From contig JACDQD010000102.1 in the NCBI GenBank assembly GCA_019843655.1, positions 6,085,501 to 6,149,500 on the forward strand: a stretch of DNA of 64,000 nt, in the 5' to 3' direction. Made by a program: the position numbers and the translations under genes. The stretch is from Lethocerus indicus (taxonomy: Eukaryota; Arthropoda; Insecta; Hemiptera; Belostomatidae). The notes beneath the pieces are model-generated. The model was given only the letters and a program-made list of their open reading frames with translations. It did no database searches and was not told where the DNA came from. This document shows, one piece after another, positions 24,777-39,280 of this stretch (position 1 is the stretch's first letter; each line of letters begins with the position of its first letter).

Positions 24777-27700
24777 AAATATTAATTATTTTTAATTCCG
24801 CAGGTAGTAACAAAATAACCTATTTAAAAAAGTATCTTTTCAGGCTGCCATTTATAAATGTTTTTTAATATAATTTATGAAAAGGCCCATGAAGAAGTAG
24901 AGTTAAGCCACAAATAGTGTTTTTTTATTATGTTTATATATTGCTGGCAAGACTAAAATTAAAACAGAAAATATTATTTGCCAGATGTAAAGCTAGATTT
25001 TCCATATAATGCTCCTATAAATTTCGAATCTTCCAAATGGTGGAAACAAACCATTGCCTCTACTTTTATTGTAGATAAAACCGAACAAACGTATTTTATG
25101 TTCTATTTTGGTTTCCAGGCTTTTTGAATCGGATCGAAATAATTTGTGGGAAATATATTTAGCGTCCCCCGTACCTCATATAACATGTACCATCAGCATG
25201 TAAATGAGCTTATCAGTGATGGGCATAATTAAGGACCCAATTAAATAACGTAGGGAGAGAGACTTAAATACTGTATGAAATCCTGTCGCTGAAAGTCGAC
25301 TTCAGTCTGAGTCGGATTAATTATAAAAAGGGGCGCAATCGTTAATCAGCTTAGCATCCGCCATTAGGCTTCCTCAGGGCCCTCGAAAAGATTACCGGCG
25401 ATTAGTTGCGAACTCCACAGAAGAAAAGCTTACTGGACTTGCCCCCAGAGGAAGGGCATTCTTTATTATTTGTATCCCTTTTCCGGATGAATTATCCTAC
25501 GATACAGACAGTGGAATCACTTTAATGCTTTTGAATCGCGCCCTACCCCGTGGCTCTTTATTGATATACCATCTGCTCGGAGGGCTACTATCATATTTCC
25601 GACTCCATCGGGAAAACCAGGGGATCAATAATATCCTTCGTTTACACGATTACTAAGGATTCATTTCATTGTGTTGCAAGATGTAAAAACTATATGAAGA
25701 AATGAATGAAACTCTCAGCCATCGGGTTTCAAAAGACATTGGTTTTGAATAAACTTACGGAGGTTTTATTGAAACATTATAACATATTTATCCGTTACAA
25801 ATATCAAGTTTAATATTCATCAACGACATCTTATAACAATTATACTAATATAATAAGCAAATTCAAAAAGTTTTTATATTTATATTATTTCGATATTTGT
25901 TCATTTCGGCCTAGGCGCGATAAAGTCAAAATAAGTTATTTAATCGCAACGCCAACTACGACGGACGTCTGTGTCACATCGGATAAAATAGACTTTCTGA
26001 CCTCGTTTCGAACATCAATTCGATACTGTTGAAACTGAAATCGATTCGTCCGAACCTAAACACGCAACGGTCAATCCCCCTGGGGATAATGGGCGGGCGT
26101 TTTATCAACGTTTCGTATTATTTTTAAATGCACTAACGGTTGGAATAGTTATGAGCCTCGGGCGAGAAACCGGTTATTTTCAATTAGCGACTATCATAAT
26201 AGAGAGGCGCGCAGTGAGAAACCAATGTAAAATAGAACGCGCGGTAATCGGCCGAGGCAAGGCGTTCCCTCGGTTCCCGGGAGGAGAAGGGCAAAGGTCA
26301 TGTTCCCTCTTCGCCACCCCCACACACGGCCCAGACCGGACCGGAATTATGTCCACGTTTATTTACCTCGCTGAAATTTCATACCCACGCCAAGTGTCTT
26401 TTACACTAGAGTTAATTAAAGCGAAGTCTAAGCGGACAATTATCGAAACTACACTTGAAAATGAAATTTCTCTTTCCAAAGGTTAGGAGGCTATCTTGTA
26501 CTGCGGTAGATTGATGTCATTGATAATACAAGTAAATATTGGAGGATAATCGGCCAGGTGAATGCGGTATGTTAATGCTAAGGCAAAAAAACTGAAAAAT
26601 TGCGGCGTCATTTTTTGTTTGATCATGTCTACAGAAAGTAACACCGTTGATTGATCTATGTAGAACTAACAGTATCAGAGAATTGTTAAAAGTAGTACGT
26701 TTATCGGAGCTCTCCCCGGTTCCTTATGAATAACAATATAAGAACCATATATCGTTTAATCATTAAGAAAAACGTCCATTGCGATACAAAAAAGCACTTA
26801 GAATGCTGCTTCTATACTCGAATTTATTCGCCAGGAACTTTAAAAGGGCATCATGAATCGTACATCAGGATCGAAAAAACATCGAGATGCGTGCGGCCGG
26901 GAGAATAAGGGTAAAGGTCGTGCTCGTCACCGCACACCTCCCTTCCCCCGCACGGTTATTTAACTCTTAAGTCCACGCCAGACTCCACGAATACATTGTA
27001 TGCTACATGGAATACGATTAAAATGTGGCGCTTAGAGGCCAAGGAGACAGTGGACGCAATTGAAATTCGTGGGAGCGTGAAGGGCGCACAGATGAACAAC
27101 GGTAGATACCCGTGCCCAACAAGTCGGAAAATGTACGCACCGAATTAACATTCAGGGCTTTCTGCCACTGATTCATTTTTAACGATTCAGATTAGGCCTG
27201 TAGGATTTTTTTAAGTTAACAATATTATCTCGAAAGTATCTGGGAGAAGAGATATTATTCCGAGTAAAGTACCCCCTCTTCATTTTTTCCCCACAATACA
27301 AGGGAGGTTTTTATGAGATAAGGCGAAACAGCAGGCGCGCTTATAATTGAGGGTGTTAACAATACAGCACTCTTCAATGCAATAACAGCTATGAGTTGTT
27401 CTTTATCGAAAGAGTATGGGTGGATAGTATAATCGAGGAACTGAAAGAAAATTTCCTTATGTAAAAAATCTTAACTCCTGATGACAGCGTAAAAACTAAC
27501 CCTGCCTATAGGATATACATATTTATTAACGTATTTTAATTATTCATGAATCCTAAATCAAAATACATCGATGCAATTAATGGCCATAAATTCTGCATAG
27601 ACACCGCTCTGTTACACGTTAAATACAAAATGAATATCTAAAGTCCAAGGTCGAGAATGTAAACCAGTATTTGAAAAGAAGAACAAGTGGTCTCAATTAA

Positions 27701-30700
27701 AATAATGTCATCGACATAGGAATACAATGTGTCGTATAGGTACAATTTTACATTGCAAATTTAAACCAAAATGAGACGGCATGTTCCTCGATAAATACGA
27801 GACAGAACCTCAGCTATTTTAATAAACCTAAAGGAAATGAATGCATTTTCTTCTTGCAGTGTCCTATAATCGTTCTATCCAGACATAAAAATCTGGAATT
27901 TGTATACGCAATGGGAAAAGCTTGGAGCAATTTCATTTATTCATTATCAAATCAATGGTTGGACTAGAGCTAGGAGCGGATAGGGCCGGGAGAGTCAGTC
28001 GAAGCCGCATTTGAATGCGCACCTTACACAGTCACCAGCAGATGGTGAAGGAAGCGTTCTCCATTCAGCTCACGTACATACCACCAACGCACGCGCATCA
28101 ATTTCTGCGTCCGGTCGCGTTCGAGAGACGTCCAGATGATCCGCGGTCCAGTGGAATTACTGGAATGAAATTCACGGGTGACGCCCCTTCCTCAATGACG
28201 GGGCTTTGGCTTATTACCGATAAGAATTAATACGATACTGTATTCGTACATAACACGTTCCATAAGATTTGTCTTTGTCTTAGATCTACAGATTGTTTAA
28301 AATAAATAAACTTTATGAGGTTGGCGAAAAACATGGTTTTTAAAATACTAATTATAACACAATTCGTTCGGCCTACACTTGTACTGTAGCGTACTTACAA
28401 GATCACGTTTAATAGAGATTCTATTATTACTGTGCACATTTATTTTAAATTTAATTGTTCGACTACCAATAGTGAGAATCCACGTACTGACAGCATACCT
28501 TGGCCAGGAAGTTATAACTTCATGTTCTGGCAATGAACGGAATACCGTAATGTACTATAGGCCGCACGAACAACAATACTTTTCTTTTACATTCTTGCAA
28601 AATCCAAGATTATGAATATTCCGCCATTGGTAATTCATTGTAAAACGCATTGCAATATGTTTTACATATATATCGAAGTAACGAACAAAAAGGTTATAAC
28701 TAATAAATAATGTCGATTTCAAACGTCTCGGAACAGGCAAGGTATGTGCTCCCATTCTTCCGAAGAAAGGACACCGGTCTTTAATTTGCATAATACTCGC
28801 AACTTGCAGTCACGTAAGCACATTGCTAATTTAAATAATGCAGGACCCGATACTTCATAAATTAGATTTATTTTAAACAATCTCCAGATCTAAAAGAATA
28901 TGAAAAAATATGTTTTCGGAAAAATTGCACAGAAGTTATTTACTCCAACTGCGATATGTTTTGTCCGGAGAAACATAAGCAAGGATCCACTACTTGCCTG
29001 AAATTTCCACTGGGGATTTCGTTGCGAAATGGTCGCATAGAAATTGCGAATTAATTAATTACATATACAAAATTCAAACAGGAACGTCGTCACTATTATT
29101 ATAATCAGTCATTAATAAATCATATGAAACGTGTCGAAATCGGTGAATTATCATCGCGATACCCCCCACACTACTGTTTTGAGCCGGGGTCAATGATACT
29201 AAGGACGTTGAGTAAAAATAAACGTGAATGATTTCCCCCCATTCGGCGCAATCGCGAGGCCGCGAGCCTCGAAATGCCTGAAAGAACAACGTCATAATTG
29301 GGGCGAAAGGTTCAAAAGGTGCGGGAGTACGTGAACGGCCCCGGGCGCCCCTTAAGTAGTGTAAACGACCGGCAATTGCGGAGGCGGCCTAGCCCGCAAT
29401 CTCAGTTATGTTGTCATGCAACTTAATGATCAACTTCAAACCAACCCCAGATTCTTAAGTATTTGGAATCAATTCTAACATGGCGGGGAGAGAGTTTTTT
29501 TTGTAGCCCCGTTGTTGGTTGCATCGGAATTTGGGTAAGAGGTCCTCTCAGCACTGCCCGGTTACTGAAAGTTGAGTTCCAATTGTCGAAAGCGTTCACC
29601 GTGTTCATACACACAAATTCACTGCTTGATCAGAAATGCTGTTTCCAAATGAAAAATAAGTCTTGTCGTCCAGTAAGTAAAGCTTCAAACCCGCACCAGT
29701 CGGTACAAGAGAAAATTTTCCTTACACTTTACTTCGTGTATTTGATTATTTAATAATTCGTGTCCAATAACATACCGCACTGGACAGAATATGTGGGTAC
29801 AATTTTGGTTTGCACGGCCGACCGAGAATAGCGGCCGAATTTCGCCGCCCTACCGGACAAAGTGACCGTGGGAATTCCGCGCTAATTGATGCCTAAAGCG
29901 GTTTCGCAAAATTAACCCCGGTAATTATCAGTGGGCGCTCTGTGAACTCAAGTGAAAAATAAATTCGCCATCTCAAATTTCGTAACGAAATAACTCATGA
30001 GCGTCCTTACAAGTTAGCAGACAGGAATTAAAGGAACGGTACAACGAATTAAACCACATTAGTTTCAGTTAATTGAACGCAAATTGAGGTTTAAAATAAG
30101 CCCAATAGATCAATTAGGTTTTATTTTGTTTTGATTTACACTCAAAGTGACAGAAAGGGACTTCATTTATTTTTGTGCGTAATATCAATCAAATTTCTAT
30201 TAAGTAAAGATAATTAAAACAGCTGAGATAGAAGCTTTTGTGTCAGATATTACCGAAATAACGCAAGCTTCTTAATTCAACAATTCAACTGTTCTTAAAA
30301 TTCAAGTATTCTTAAGCAGTGTATTGTACGAAATTCGAACGGCTGCAATAGCCGGCGGAATAAAACATTTGAGTGACCATTTTTATTTAGGTTTCGGTGC
30401 ACCGGAAGAGTACCATATATCTCTACGAATTGGAGCAGAGATAATGTCTGTGAGATAGGGTTCGAAAAGCGACACGCCAACGTCGTTAATGCAATTTAAC
30501 GTCACGATTTACAACGTCTGTAGGTTACAACATAAAACTGCATACAGTTTTTTTCCAAACGCGTTGAGTCTTGCACGACAATGCAATCGCAAGAGGGATC
30601 GGCCTAAATTGTATAGAGTATTGCTGTAACGATCGCATCTGGAGTCTCGTTATCGTCAATATATACTGAAACGAACATCAAGTTAGGATTCATGATCAGG

Positions 30701-32340
30701 TGTCAGTCAACGTACTTAAATCAAGTAAACTAATTAAGTAGATTTACAACGAATACTATTGAAAATGATGAGAATTATCACATTTTTAAAAAATTAAAAT
30801 TTTTATTAAAGTAGTATAGATCCTGTCTGAGATGAAGCGATTTCGTTTTGCATATGAAATTTCTGCTCCATAACTTGAGAGTCCCTCGAACAGTTATGTC
30901 AAACGTCGGAAAATAAAAGCAATAAGCCAACATTATTTTGTGGTAGTATATAGAAATTACAACGAATGGAGTCTACTGAATTTCAGAGGTATTTACGAAT
31001 TCCCAAAGGGCCATAAGAACACGGGTTCCATTGAAAAAGACTGGGCGGAAGGGTTCTATCTGACTATGGGCCGCTAATTAATTAACAGTCATCTATTAAT
31101 TACCCCGTAACATTATATTAACACTCGCACCCCCTCTCTCCTTAAGTATTTCAGGTGTGCATGTTAAAATCGTGTTTGGCAGACATTAACATGTGAATAC
31201 GTAATGACATATTGCATTAAATAATCTCGTTTACATGAAACCGGATTGATATGAAATGCGAGAAATAATATCTCGATAATATTTGTCTCTAACTGACTTC
31301 GAATAAAATAATTCGTGAACATCCGAATTTGGCTGGATTGGTTTCATTCTAGTCGTGCAGTGGCGAAGTGAAAATGCCCCCTATCATAAGACCAGTTCAG
31401 CGAGTGGGGGCAGGAGATCACGCGAATGATGATATTTCAAATCCTCGTCAATTAGCAAACCTGTATCATAGAATGAACTACACATATAATATAGAAAATA
31501 TTACCAAATATAATACAACAGAATTGTACTATGAAATGTAATCGGCCAAAACTCTCAGCACTATCGGTGACAAGGCGAATAACTACTGTCCATGGGAAGT
31601 AGGGTTTAATTGTATTATGCTCTTCAGTAAAGAATGACAGGGGAAGGCAAGCACTAATCCCCCCGAGTCCAAACTAGCGGCCCTCCCTAGCAGTTGTCCA
31701 TAATTAATAAGGTTTCCGGCACATTGAGACTGGACCAGGCTATCGGTACCTCCCTCCCCCGAGGCCCCCAGCGTCCATGCAAATAGCGGTTTAAACAACC
31801 GCTGGGAATTCTTAGGACGGAACGAATTGGGGCGAGGAGGCGGAGCAGTTGCAAAGGGAATGGACGATGAAAGGGTTCCGAAAGGGTTGGTCGTACCCAC
31901 TCAAAACATGGGCTACAATATTCCGTACCGGAAATTTTACCATATACTGTAGAGTGGTGGAAAACAGATATGGTTTAATGTATGAAAAATTGGCGGCCCT
32001 AATATTTGAAAAGTGCAGTCAGTTCTGAGGGTCGCCTATTCGTCGGACTAAATGAAGGAAGTTTGGGAGCATCGAGTATACTTGAGTACAGAGCATTTCT
32101 CATAATTTATCACGATAATTAATCCTCGGTTACCAAGAATATATTTTCATATACGTTTTCTTTAACCGTCCAGTTCTAGAAAGAGAGCTCATTTCTGCAG
32201 AGGACCTGAACAAGTGTACGCTGTAAGTTTGAAACAGGTTTATACGAAATTCATCAAAAAGAAAAAACAACGGGTAGTGTAGGAAAAAAGAGCGGGAATT
32301 GGACGCGGATATGGGGAAAATATAGGAAGGGAGATAAAAC
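24777..32340. other. non-coding: AT-rich with GC-rich islands about every 2-3 kb
   Basis: Islands occur near 26080-26400, 26880-27120, 29140-29410, 29800-29940 and 31590-31910. They carry unrecognised short frames (up to 111 residues at 26151-26486). TAATTAATTA-type clusters occur near 29050 and 31075. No exon series, RNA gene or mobile element was found. Confidence 0.4.
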
Positions 32341-32384
32341 GGGTGGTGGGCAGGGGGGCGGAGTGGTGGGAAACGAGGGGTGGG
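32341..32384 (+). repeat. G-rich, quadruplex-prone tract
   Basis: At least five runs of three or more G within 44 bp on the plus strand (GGG, GGG, GGGGGG, GGG, GGGG, then GGG). Loop lengths mostly allow an intramolecular G-quadruplex. Confidence 0.6.
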
Positions 32385-35020
32385 TGCGTGGATTCAAACT
32401 GCGGCCCCTAGAGTGGGTCAGCGATCGTTATCGCTGAAGTGATTTCTATTAATTCAATTAAACATCAAACGTACACAGAATGGGGGGACCCGGTCACTAT
32501 TTAGTTGGGTTAATGGCCCACCGCGCCAATCGCCAACGCTATAGAATAAACGTCCATCAACTCCCTTTTGTTTCCTACAAACAAAGGCCAACAGCGCGCG
32601 GATTCGTCAAATTCTTCGGATATTTAATAAAAAATAGAAAATAAATTTATAATTATTGAAACAAATTCTCTAATTACGATTAGCAACTCTATTTCATAAT
32701 TTAAAACGGTAAATACTCAATAAGTAGACAATTTCATTAATACTAATAATAATATACTAACATATAAAATTTGAAAAACACTACAGTGGGTGAGCTCAAT
32801 ATACCGTCATTTCGTATGTTTGAAGAAAATCAAAAGCTATAATAAACATGATATAATGTGAGAAGTGAAAGCATAATAGTATAAAAAAAGCTCCACAATT
32901 TTAATTTGGTCGACAAATTAATTAAGAATAATATAGCCTTTATTATTATATTCCTGTTCATTAAAAAAGACCTATTCCCTTGTCCATCTATATTGGGTGA
33001 TGCCATTTATGATGTCATTACTTATATTTACTCGACGTAATTTAGTTTTTCTAAATAAATAATTTCATTTTTTTAAAGAAGAAATACCATGGTATTCACT
33101 AATCCCAATACAGCTACATTTTTAGAAGGCATTCGTTATAGCAAGTAGGAGAATATGGAAAACTCTAGATCGAAGTTATAATTTCCTTAATGTATGCATT
33201 GCTCAATACTAAAGAAATTACGACGTCGGAATACAAACCTGAAAGAAACAAATGCGCGTCAAACACTTGGTCAAACACTAGCCGGATGGGAGAGTTTACA
33301 ACATGACTAATTTATACGGCCGATATACATAAATTGGTCCCCAATAATTATACACAGAGCGTCGGCTGTTCTAACCTTTCGCACTTATTAAGCGGCGGCC
33401 TTTTCGGGACACCTGCTTCCACCGGCCTCGCGTTTTAACCGCTTTCGCGACAAAGCGGGCGAACATTAAGCGCTGGCTGGAAAAACCTTGAACTTGAATA
33501 AAATTCAGAGAGAAATTCTGACACGACAACCGTCGGTTCTTTTTTTCATCATTTGTTATAGGAACGATACAGTAACAGCAGTGCCGAGGTTACTTTAATG
33601 AACAAAGAGATAATTAATTATACGGTGATAGTCGGTGGCTTTTGACGTGGTGCCAGATACCTAAACGGTACGTTCGTCTACTTTCCGGGATCTCACAGTT
33701 AGGTAGCAGAGCGATCAAACATCAAGACGACTACAATGTATTTTACCAATCGCCCAACAATCCCAGATCAATTTGTATCAGTTCAGTCGATATTTCCGCT
33801 GGTAGGATAGTTCCTCTACTGGAGTTCAATCACTATCGACGAAGAATCAATCATATAATTGTTCTTATAGCAAACGAACATTCTAACCTCGGCGACATAA
33901 GACTGCGCAACCTGAACCTTTCATGAATCCGCTAAAAGAAACCCGACTATAATGGGACGCGGTGTTATAAGCGGGGAAGGTTGTGTTGAAGGGGGGAGCG
34001 TGCGTGACTGGGCCCTGCCCACGGGGGGCTACCGGTTGTCCCAAGCCTCTCATCAACTTCATAGCCTCCATCTCTCTCCCTAGGCTATGAAACCTCCGTC
34101 CCCACGCCTCGCCGTTTAATATCTTTTAATTTTTATCATCTTCGTTTTACGACTTTCGAACTCGGCTCCCTCATCAAGTGTTGGCGGCGGGACGGAGGGT
34201 TATGGCGGAGAGCACGGCACCGCCAGTAGTCTCTCTCTATCTCTCCCTCTCTCTCTCTCCGTCCCCGGTTAATTTACTCGTCCGACTCCACTTCATGCCT
34301 TAAAAAAAAGGTTGAGAATTGCCATCGACTAGGGCGTAATGACTCGGCATAGCTGACTAAAAGAAAAATATTAAAACTTCACGATATCTCTTTGGTACAA
34401 GAGGGCCCAAAGGGGCATTCTCGCTGTGTTTTTACAAGTTCCACTGCGGCATTGAAAAATATGCTTCTACAGTAGTCAGCGAAAGTATTCTAAATGTCTT
34501 GAAATTATCATATTCAAACGGGGATCCGGTTATATTGTAGAATCGCAGTTGTTCGCTAGTAGTTGTTGCTAGTAGAAGTATGACCGACAGAAACCCATTT
34601 CAATAATGCATTAAGAGGTATTACATATCACGAACCATGCATTCTCGATGAGTCTTTTAACTAATTCATATTTAACATGCCAAAATGTTGTATACCGATT
34701 TTCTGATAATTAATCTGCATTAAAAATAAGATAGATAAATTACTGCCGAAAAGTTGCCGCTAATTTCTATAATCCATTCTAATCGTGCAACTCGATCGCC
34801 AACATCTCAAACGTGCCAAAAGATTTTCCACGAGCTGTGAATTATCGCTTCCCTTTCTCACGGCAGAAACCCCTGTTGCCAGTGGGTGGGGGAAGCTAGT
34901 CGGGTATCCAGCGGGAGAGCCGCGAGGCCATAAAAGTAAAGTGTTAATATTGAGGGAGGTATTAAAAGGGCTCGAAGGCGGCCAGAGCTGGCTGGGCTGC
35001 ATCACGGGCCGCAGACTCGG
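32385..35020. other. non-coding: very AT-rich core then GC-rich patches
   Basis: About 32620-33200 is among the most AT-rich parts of the window. GC-rich patches follow at 33360-33480 (with a 7-bp-stem hairpin at 33439-33458), 33930-34280 (with a CT tract at 34230-34260) and 34840-35010. No credible coding exon was seen. Confidence 0.4.
34230..34260 (+). repeat. (CT)n microsatellite
   Basis: An interrupted CT repeat, equivalent to (GA)n on the minus strand, the core type bound by GAGA-factor-like proteins. Confidence 0.85.
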
Positions 35021-35102
35021 CTAATTACACCTTCCCCTTCCCATTCCCCTACCACTTCCCCCTTAACCTTCCCATCCAAACACAACCCAACCACACACAA
35101 CA
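35021..35102 (+). repeat. 82-bp G-free, C/A-rich tract
   Basis: The plus strand has no G for 82 bases directly next to a GC-rich island. CCTTCCC-type units change to CCAACCACAC-type units. It is a low-complexity, strongly strand-asymmetric tract. Confidence 0.75.
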
Positions 35103-37896
35103 GCACACTACAGTCCTCCCGGCGAAGCTCCGATGATTTAAAAAGAAAGGTCTAAAACGTACGGAGACGATTTTCAATCAACGAAACTTTTTCTACTCTA
35201 GAGTTGAGAGAGTATCAGGTAGATATATACCATTCTGATTTTAATCAAAACTCTTTCAGCCGATTGATGAGTAAGCGAGCAAATAAACAACGCTGTAACA
35301 GAAAAAGAAATCGAAATTGCCGTAAGATAATTTCGACGAAGCTGAAAACCATTACAACAAAATTATAGAAGGTTTTTCGCCTGGTACTTAACAGCAAATC
35401 TTAATTACCTTTTCTTCAATTGTCATGAACACTTTTCTATTTAATGTTACTAAACACTCATTCGTAACGAATAGTTCTTGTAATTATTTGAATTTTAGTA
35501 TTGAATAATAATAAAATTGAATAATAGTACAATTCTATTCATTGACTTCAGGATAAGGCTGGACATTTCCTGATAACACTAAAGCACCTGTCATTTTCGA
35601 AATATATTAGAAGTAAGTTCTATATATTTTAAAAATGATAGTATCTTAAACCCCCGGCATTTTGTCAAGAGCTGAAACAGCTACTTAACTTAGGATGCAT
35701 GAAACGACCTTACTAACTGCTGGGGCTCTGAGGATCTATAATTTGAGAAAGCAAAAACCATCCAATATTAGGAACAAATGCGGTTGCAGTCATTTCTCAT
35801 CCTTTGTGAATGTTCGAGGTTAAGGACCGGTGTACAGGCTCTTCTAGGTTCAAAAGGGACTGCCAGCTGCCGAAGACACATAAGCGAGCAAACCCTGGGA
35901 CAGAGACGCCGTTAAGGAGTCGCGGCCGCACTCCTGGGCATTAGAACAAAAGTCACGAAACAAGGGAATGTTCCATGAACTGCGGGAATTTGCGTAAGCC
36001 TGTGTGAGGCAGGAGGCCTAACTCCCGGTCACATATTTTTGTCTGCCAGCTGCCTCCTTGAAATGTAAAAGCAGGCCGGTACGAAGGAGCCGAAGGAACG
36101 TTACACCACTGCCCAACGAACATTCTGATTAACAGTTTCGACAGCAACTTTAAAGAAACCATAAATTGTGGTAAGATTCCAGAAATAATAGACAACTCAT
36201 TTGCAGTTGGAAATAATGAAGAAACAGTCGGAACTGAGTTGAAGGATCAAAGAGTTCCTTCGAAAACTAGGAAATAGAATTACTGACTGAATTATAGAAT
36301 GTGTCTGCGTTTATTTATAAAATTGTATATTAACATAAGACATTCACATCTGTAATACTATTGTAATAAGCATAACGTATAACTAAAAATTTAGTACCAC
36401 AATTGGGAAATTAGCAGTCGAGACTGTAGGTTATAATACAAATGGAAGCCTCGCTAAAAAACTGTGTTCTCATGAGGATGGACCGGTATCAGACAGAATC
36501 GACCGATTTAAAAAACGAAGAATATTTTAATTGAGTTTGATCGCCCGGGGAATCAAGTTGACAAATATGGCGCATATTTTTATCCTCAACGAGTTTTTTC
36601 AACACCAGTCCAACATTTTAGACATGCAGAGAGAATCGTGCTCTTACTCACCGGCCTAAAGAATGCTTGGAGTGCAATGATCGGAATCGGTTGTAAATTG
36701 TTGAAGAAAGGAAACTCACCTGAAAAAAAAATATATAAAATTAGTTCACATCATCTAATAGTAACCATTATGAAATTGCCTTAATTATTAGATAAATGTA
36801 CGATGGGGCAAGCACTCCCCCCATCCTTGAACACATATTTTTATTTTCTGGTCAATAGTTATTATAACTAACATAAATTAACATCATGAGACTGAAGGTA
36901 GAATTATACGACTGAACTCTGTCTGAGAAACTTAGAGACTTATCGCCTGAGATGTATAGCAATTTTAAAATTACAAAACAGAGAAAATACTAAATTATAA
37001 ATCATTGCATACGTTTACTTTTGGATAGTATAACGCGGTATTGTCAATGAACCCTTAAATGTTTCTTCAATAACAAATGAGTTTACATGTAGGAGACTAA
37101 GCTATTCAGCCGTGGGAAGGAACGGTTCGCATTCAGCGGATGCTTCCCTCAGCACTCAGACCCGTCGACTTTAAATACCGCGGTTTCGCAAGTACTTTAT
37201 GGCATTGTTGAGCCGAGTCGCTATATTTTCTGCGCTGCAATCGCGAGGAATGAAAAGGGCACGCCTAACGAAGATTCCTCGAGGATTTCGAATAGGTGGA
37301 ATTGTTCGGCGGCGATTTCACTGCCTTACATCCAATAAGGCCACGTTCGACGACGCAACTATAATATTGTGCATATCCTTTGGAATAAATAGAAAGAAAG
37401 GTAATCTATCTGTATGGAACTACGATGTATGATAGATAAGATGTGGACATTAAGAATACGATCTGTGTAATGTTGAACAATAAAGAATATTTTCGCATTT
37501 CATAAATCCGATCCCTTCGCTAGAACAGGCAAGATCGCATTACATTAACGCGGTAATCCCGTGAAATTTGCAACAGGATTTTAACGGGCGATGGTATCGC
37601 GAATATCGTACGCATTGAGGAAAGTGTACGGCTAATAACGCGAGATATACAATCGTGCCGGTAACGGGCAATAAAGCGCAGATTTACTATAAAACAGCGG
37701 CCAGACTGGAAAAGGAAAGTGGCCCCCATAAATATTGAGGATTTCAAGTGACCGTGACGAGGGCGGTCGTATAGAAAGAGAGGACGCGATTAAGAAGCGC
37801 CTAAGAAGGGGGCAAGGAAGCGCCGAGGATGAGAAGGTGGAAAGGGACAAGGCTGAGAGGATTGCGACACGTGGATCCAGCCTTCCAGATGCACTT
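35103..37896. other. non-coding: AT-rich, with one protein-like open stretch
   Basis: A plus-strand frame without ATG is open from 36062 to 36277, covering the same block as an unrecognised 80-residue minus frame. Purine-rich CpG-rich DNA begins at about 37730. Nothing here could be assigned. Confidence 0.35.
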
Positions 37897-37913
37897 CCCG
37901 GTGCGGCACCGGG
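37897..37913. repeat. 17-bp GC-rich palindrome
   Basis: CCCGGTGC-G-GCACCGGG: perfect 8-bp arms around one G, within a CpG-rich block (37530-38150). Open frames of 60-123 residues on both strands here come from low stop density. Confidence 0.7.
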
Positions 37914-39256
37914 GTAATGCAACAACGGTTGGAGCTCCACCAAGGAGAAAAAGCGTTGAAACGCGGAAACGGCGGCCAAGGCCGCGACCGACACGTTCCC
38001 CATCTTTAGAGAGGAATCCGATCGAGGATTCAGACTATAAGCACAATTTACTTCCAGTCACTTGTGACATATTAGCCGGCCTAAAGCTCGAACCATTTAG
38101 GTACGGAAATTATCGCTTTTCTCGCGGACCCGGACAATGTTCAGTGATTGTAAAAATGAAGGTGAATATTATAGGTCAATGAGATGACATACACGGCGGT
38201 AGACACTGAAATGTTTCGAGATATAATTATTACAAGGCTGCGCACAAGGGCGCTGGCTGTCGTCATGTCCTTCCCCAGAACCCCGTCCCCAGCCGACCCA
38301 TTTCAATGAAATATTTTACGCGACACTATTTATATTGCGGCCGAATCTTATTTTAGTAATCTCTCTTTTTAGATTGTAAGTAAAATACTGGCGGTATAAT
38401 TTCGGATAATAAAACTCGTGTTACTTGGTCTAGTTTCAACTTCTCTCGATTTTCAGTATCATTCGATTATTAATGAATTGTTCATTCAGTTATACATTGA
38501 AGGAATCATGCACTATCAGCACTATTTCACGTAGTTCCATTCTGCGGAACGCACGGTATGTTTGTACTTGAAAATATAATATTAAGTGACCTATATGCCC
38601 CAATATAAATGCATATAAACGTAGGAAGAGCTGCGTGCAAGGTTTGTGTCCTATCTCACTCATGTATACTGTCAAAGTTAACCTATAGATACTTAAGAAA
38701 ATAAATATCAATCTAAAATTTGTAAATTAGGTCCAGGTGGTCGAGCTGAAACGTAGAGATATTTGGGCTGCTGGGTCCTGGGTATATTTAAATCTACATT
38801 ATTCTGTCTAAAACATCGACTACTTGGCTAGAAATTCATGTACACGTAATTCCTTAGTACTTTTGATGTGTTTGGCATTGTTGGCGTGCGATTGTTGCGT
38901 GCACCTAGGGTGCAGTTAATAGGAGTGCGACCGTGCTCGGCCCATATACGACAGTAAACCTCTAGGAACGAGGGGAAACAAAAAAGCCATTCGCTATTCT
39001 AAATTTTCTCTAAATACTCTAAATATTCGATACGTTATTCACCTGTTAGACCTGTTAGCGTTGTTCATAGTATAGAGTTAGGTTACCGTCAACATTAAGG
39101 AATGGGTTAAAAATTGGGCGACAAGATACGGAGTAAATGAGAAAGGCACTTGAAAGATGAGAAAATTTCATCAGAGCATTAAAAACCCCCCGGGTCCTAA
39201 TCGAATATAAATCTCGGGCGGATCGTAATTCCCCTCCGCAACAGAAAGTGGGAACT

Positions 39257-39280
39257 GGCGGGGGGAGGGGTCGGGGAAGG
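39257..39280 (+). repeat. G-rich, quadruplex-prone tract
   Basis: A run of six G and two runs of four G, separated by one to three bases, in 24 bp. Confidence 0.55.

Noticed and set aside
31583..31900. 105-residue minus frame in a GC-rich island
   Set aside because: Low stop density explains it; no homology or splice support.
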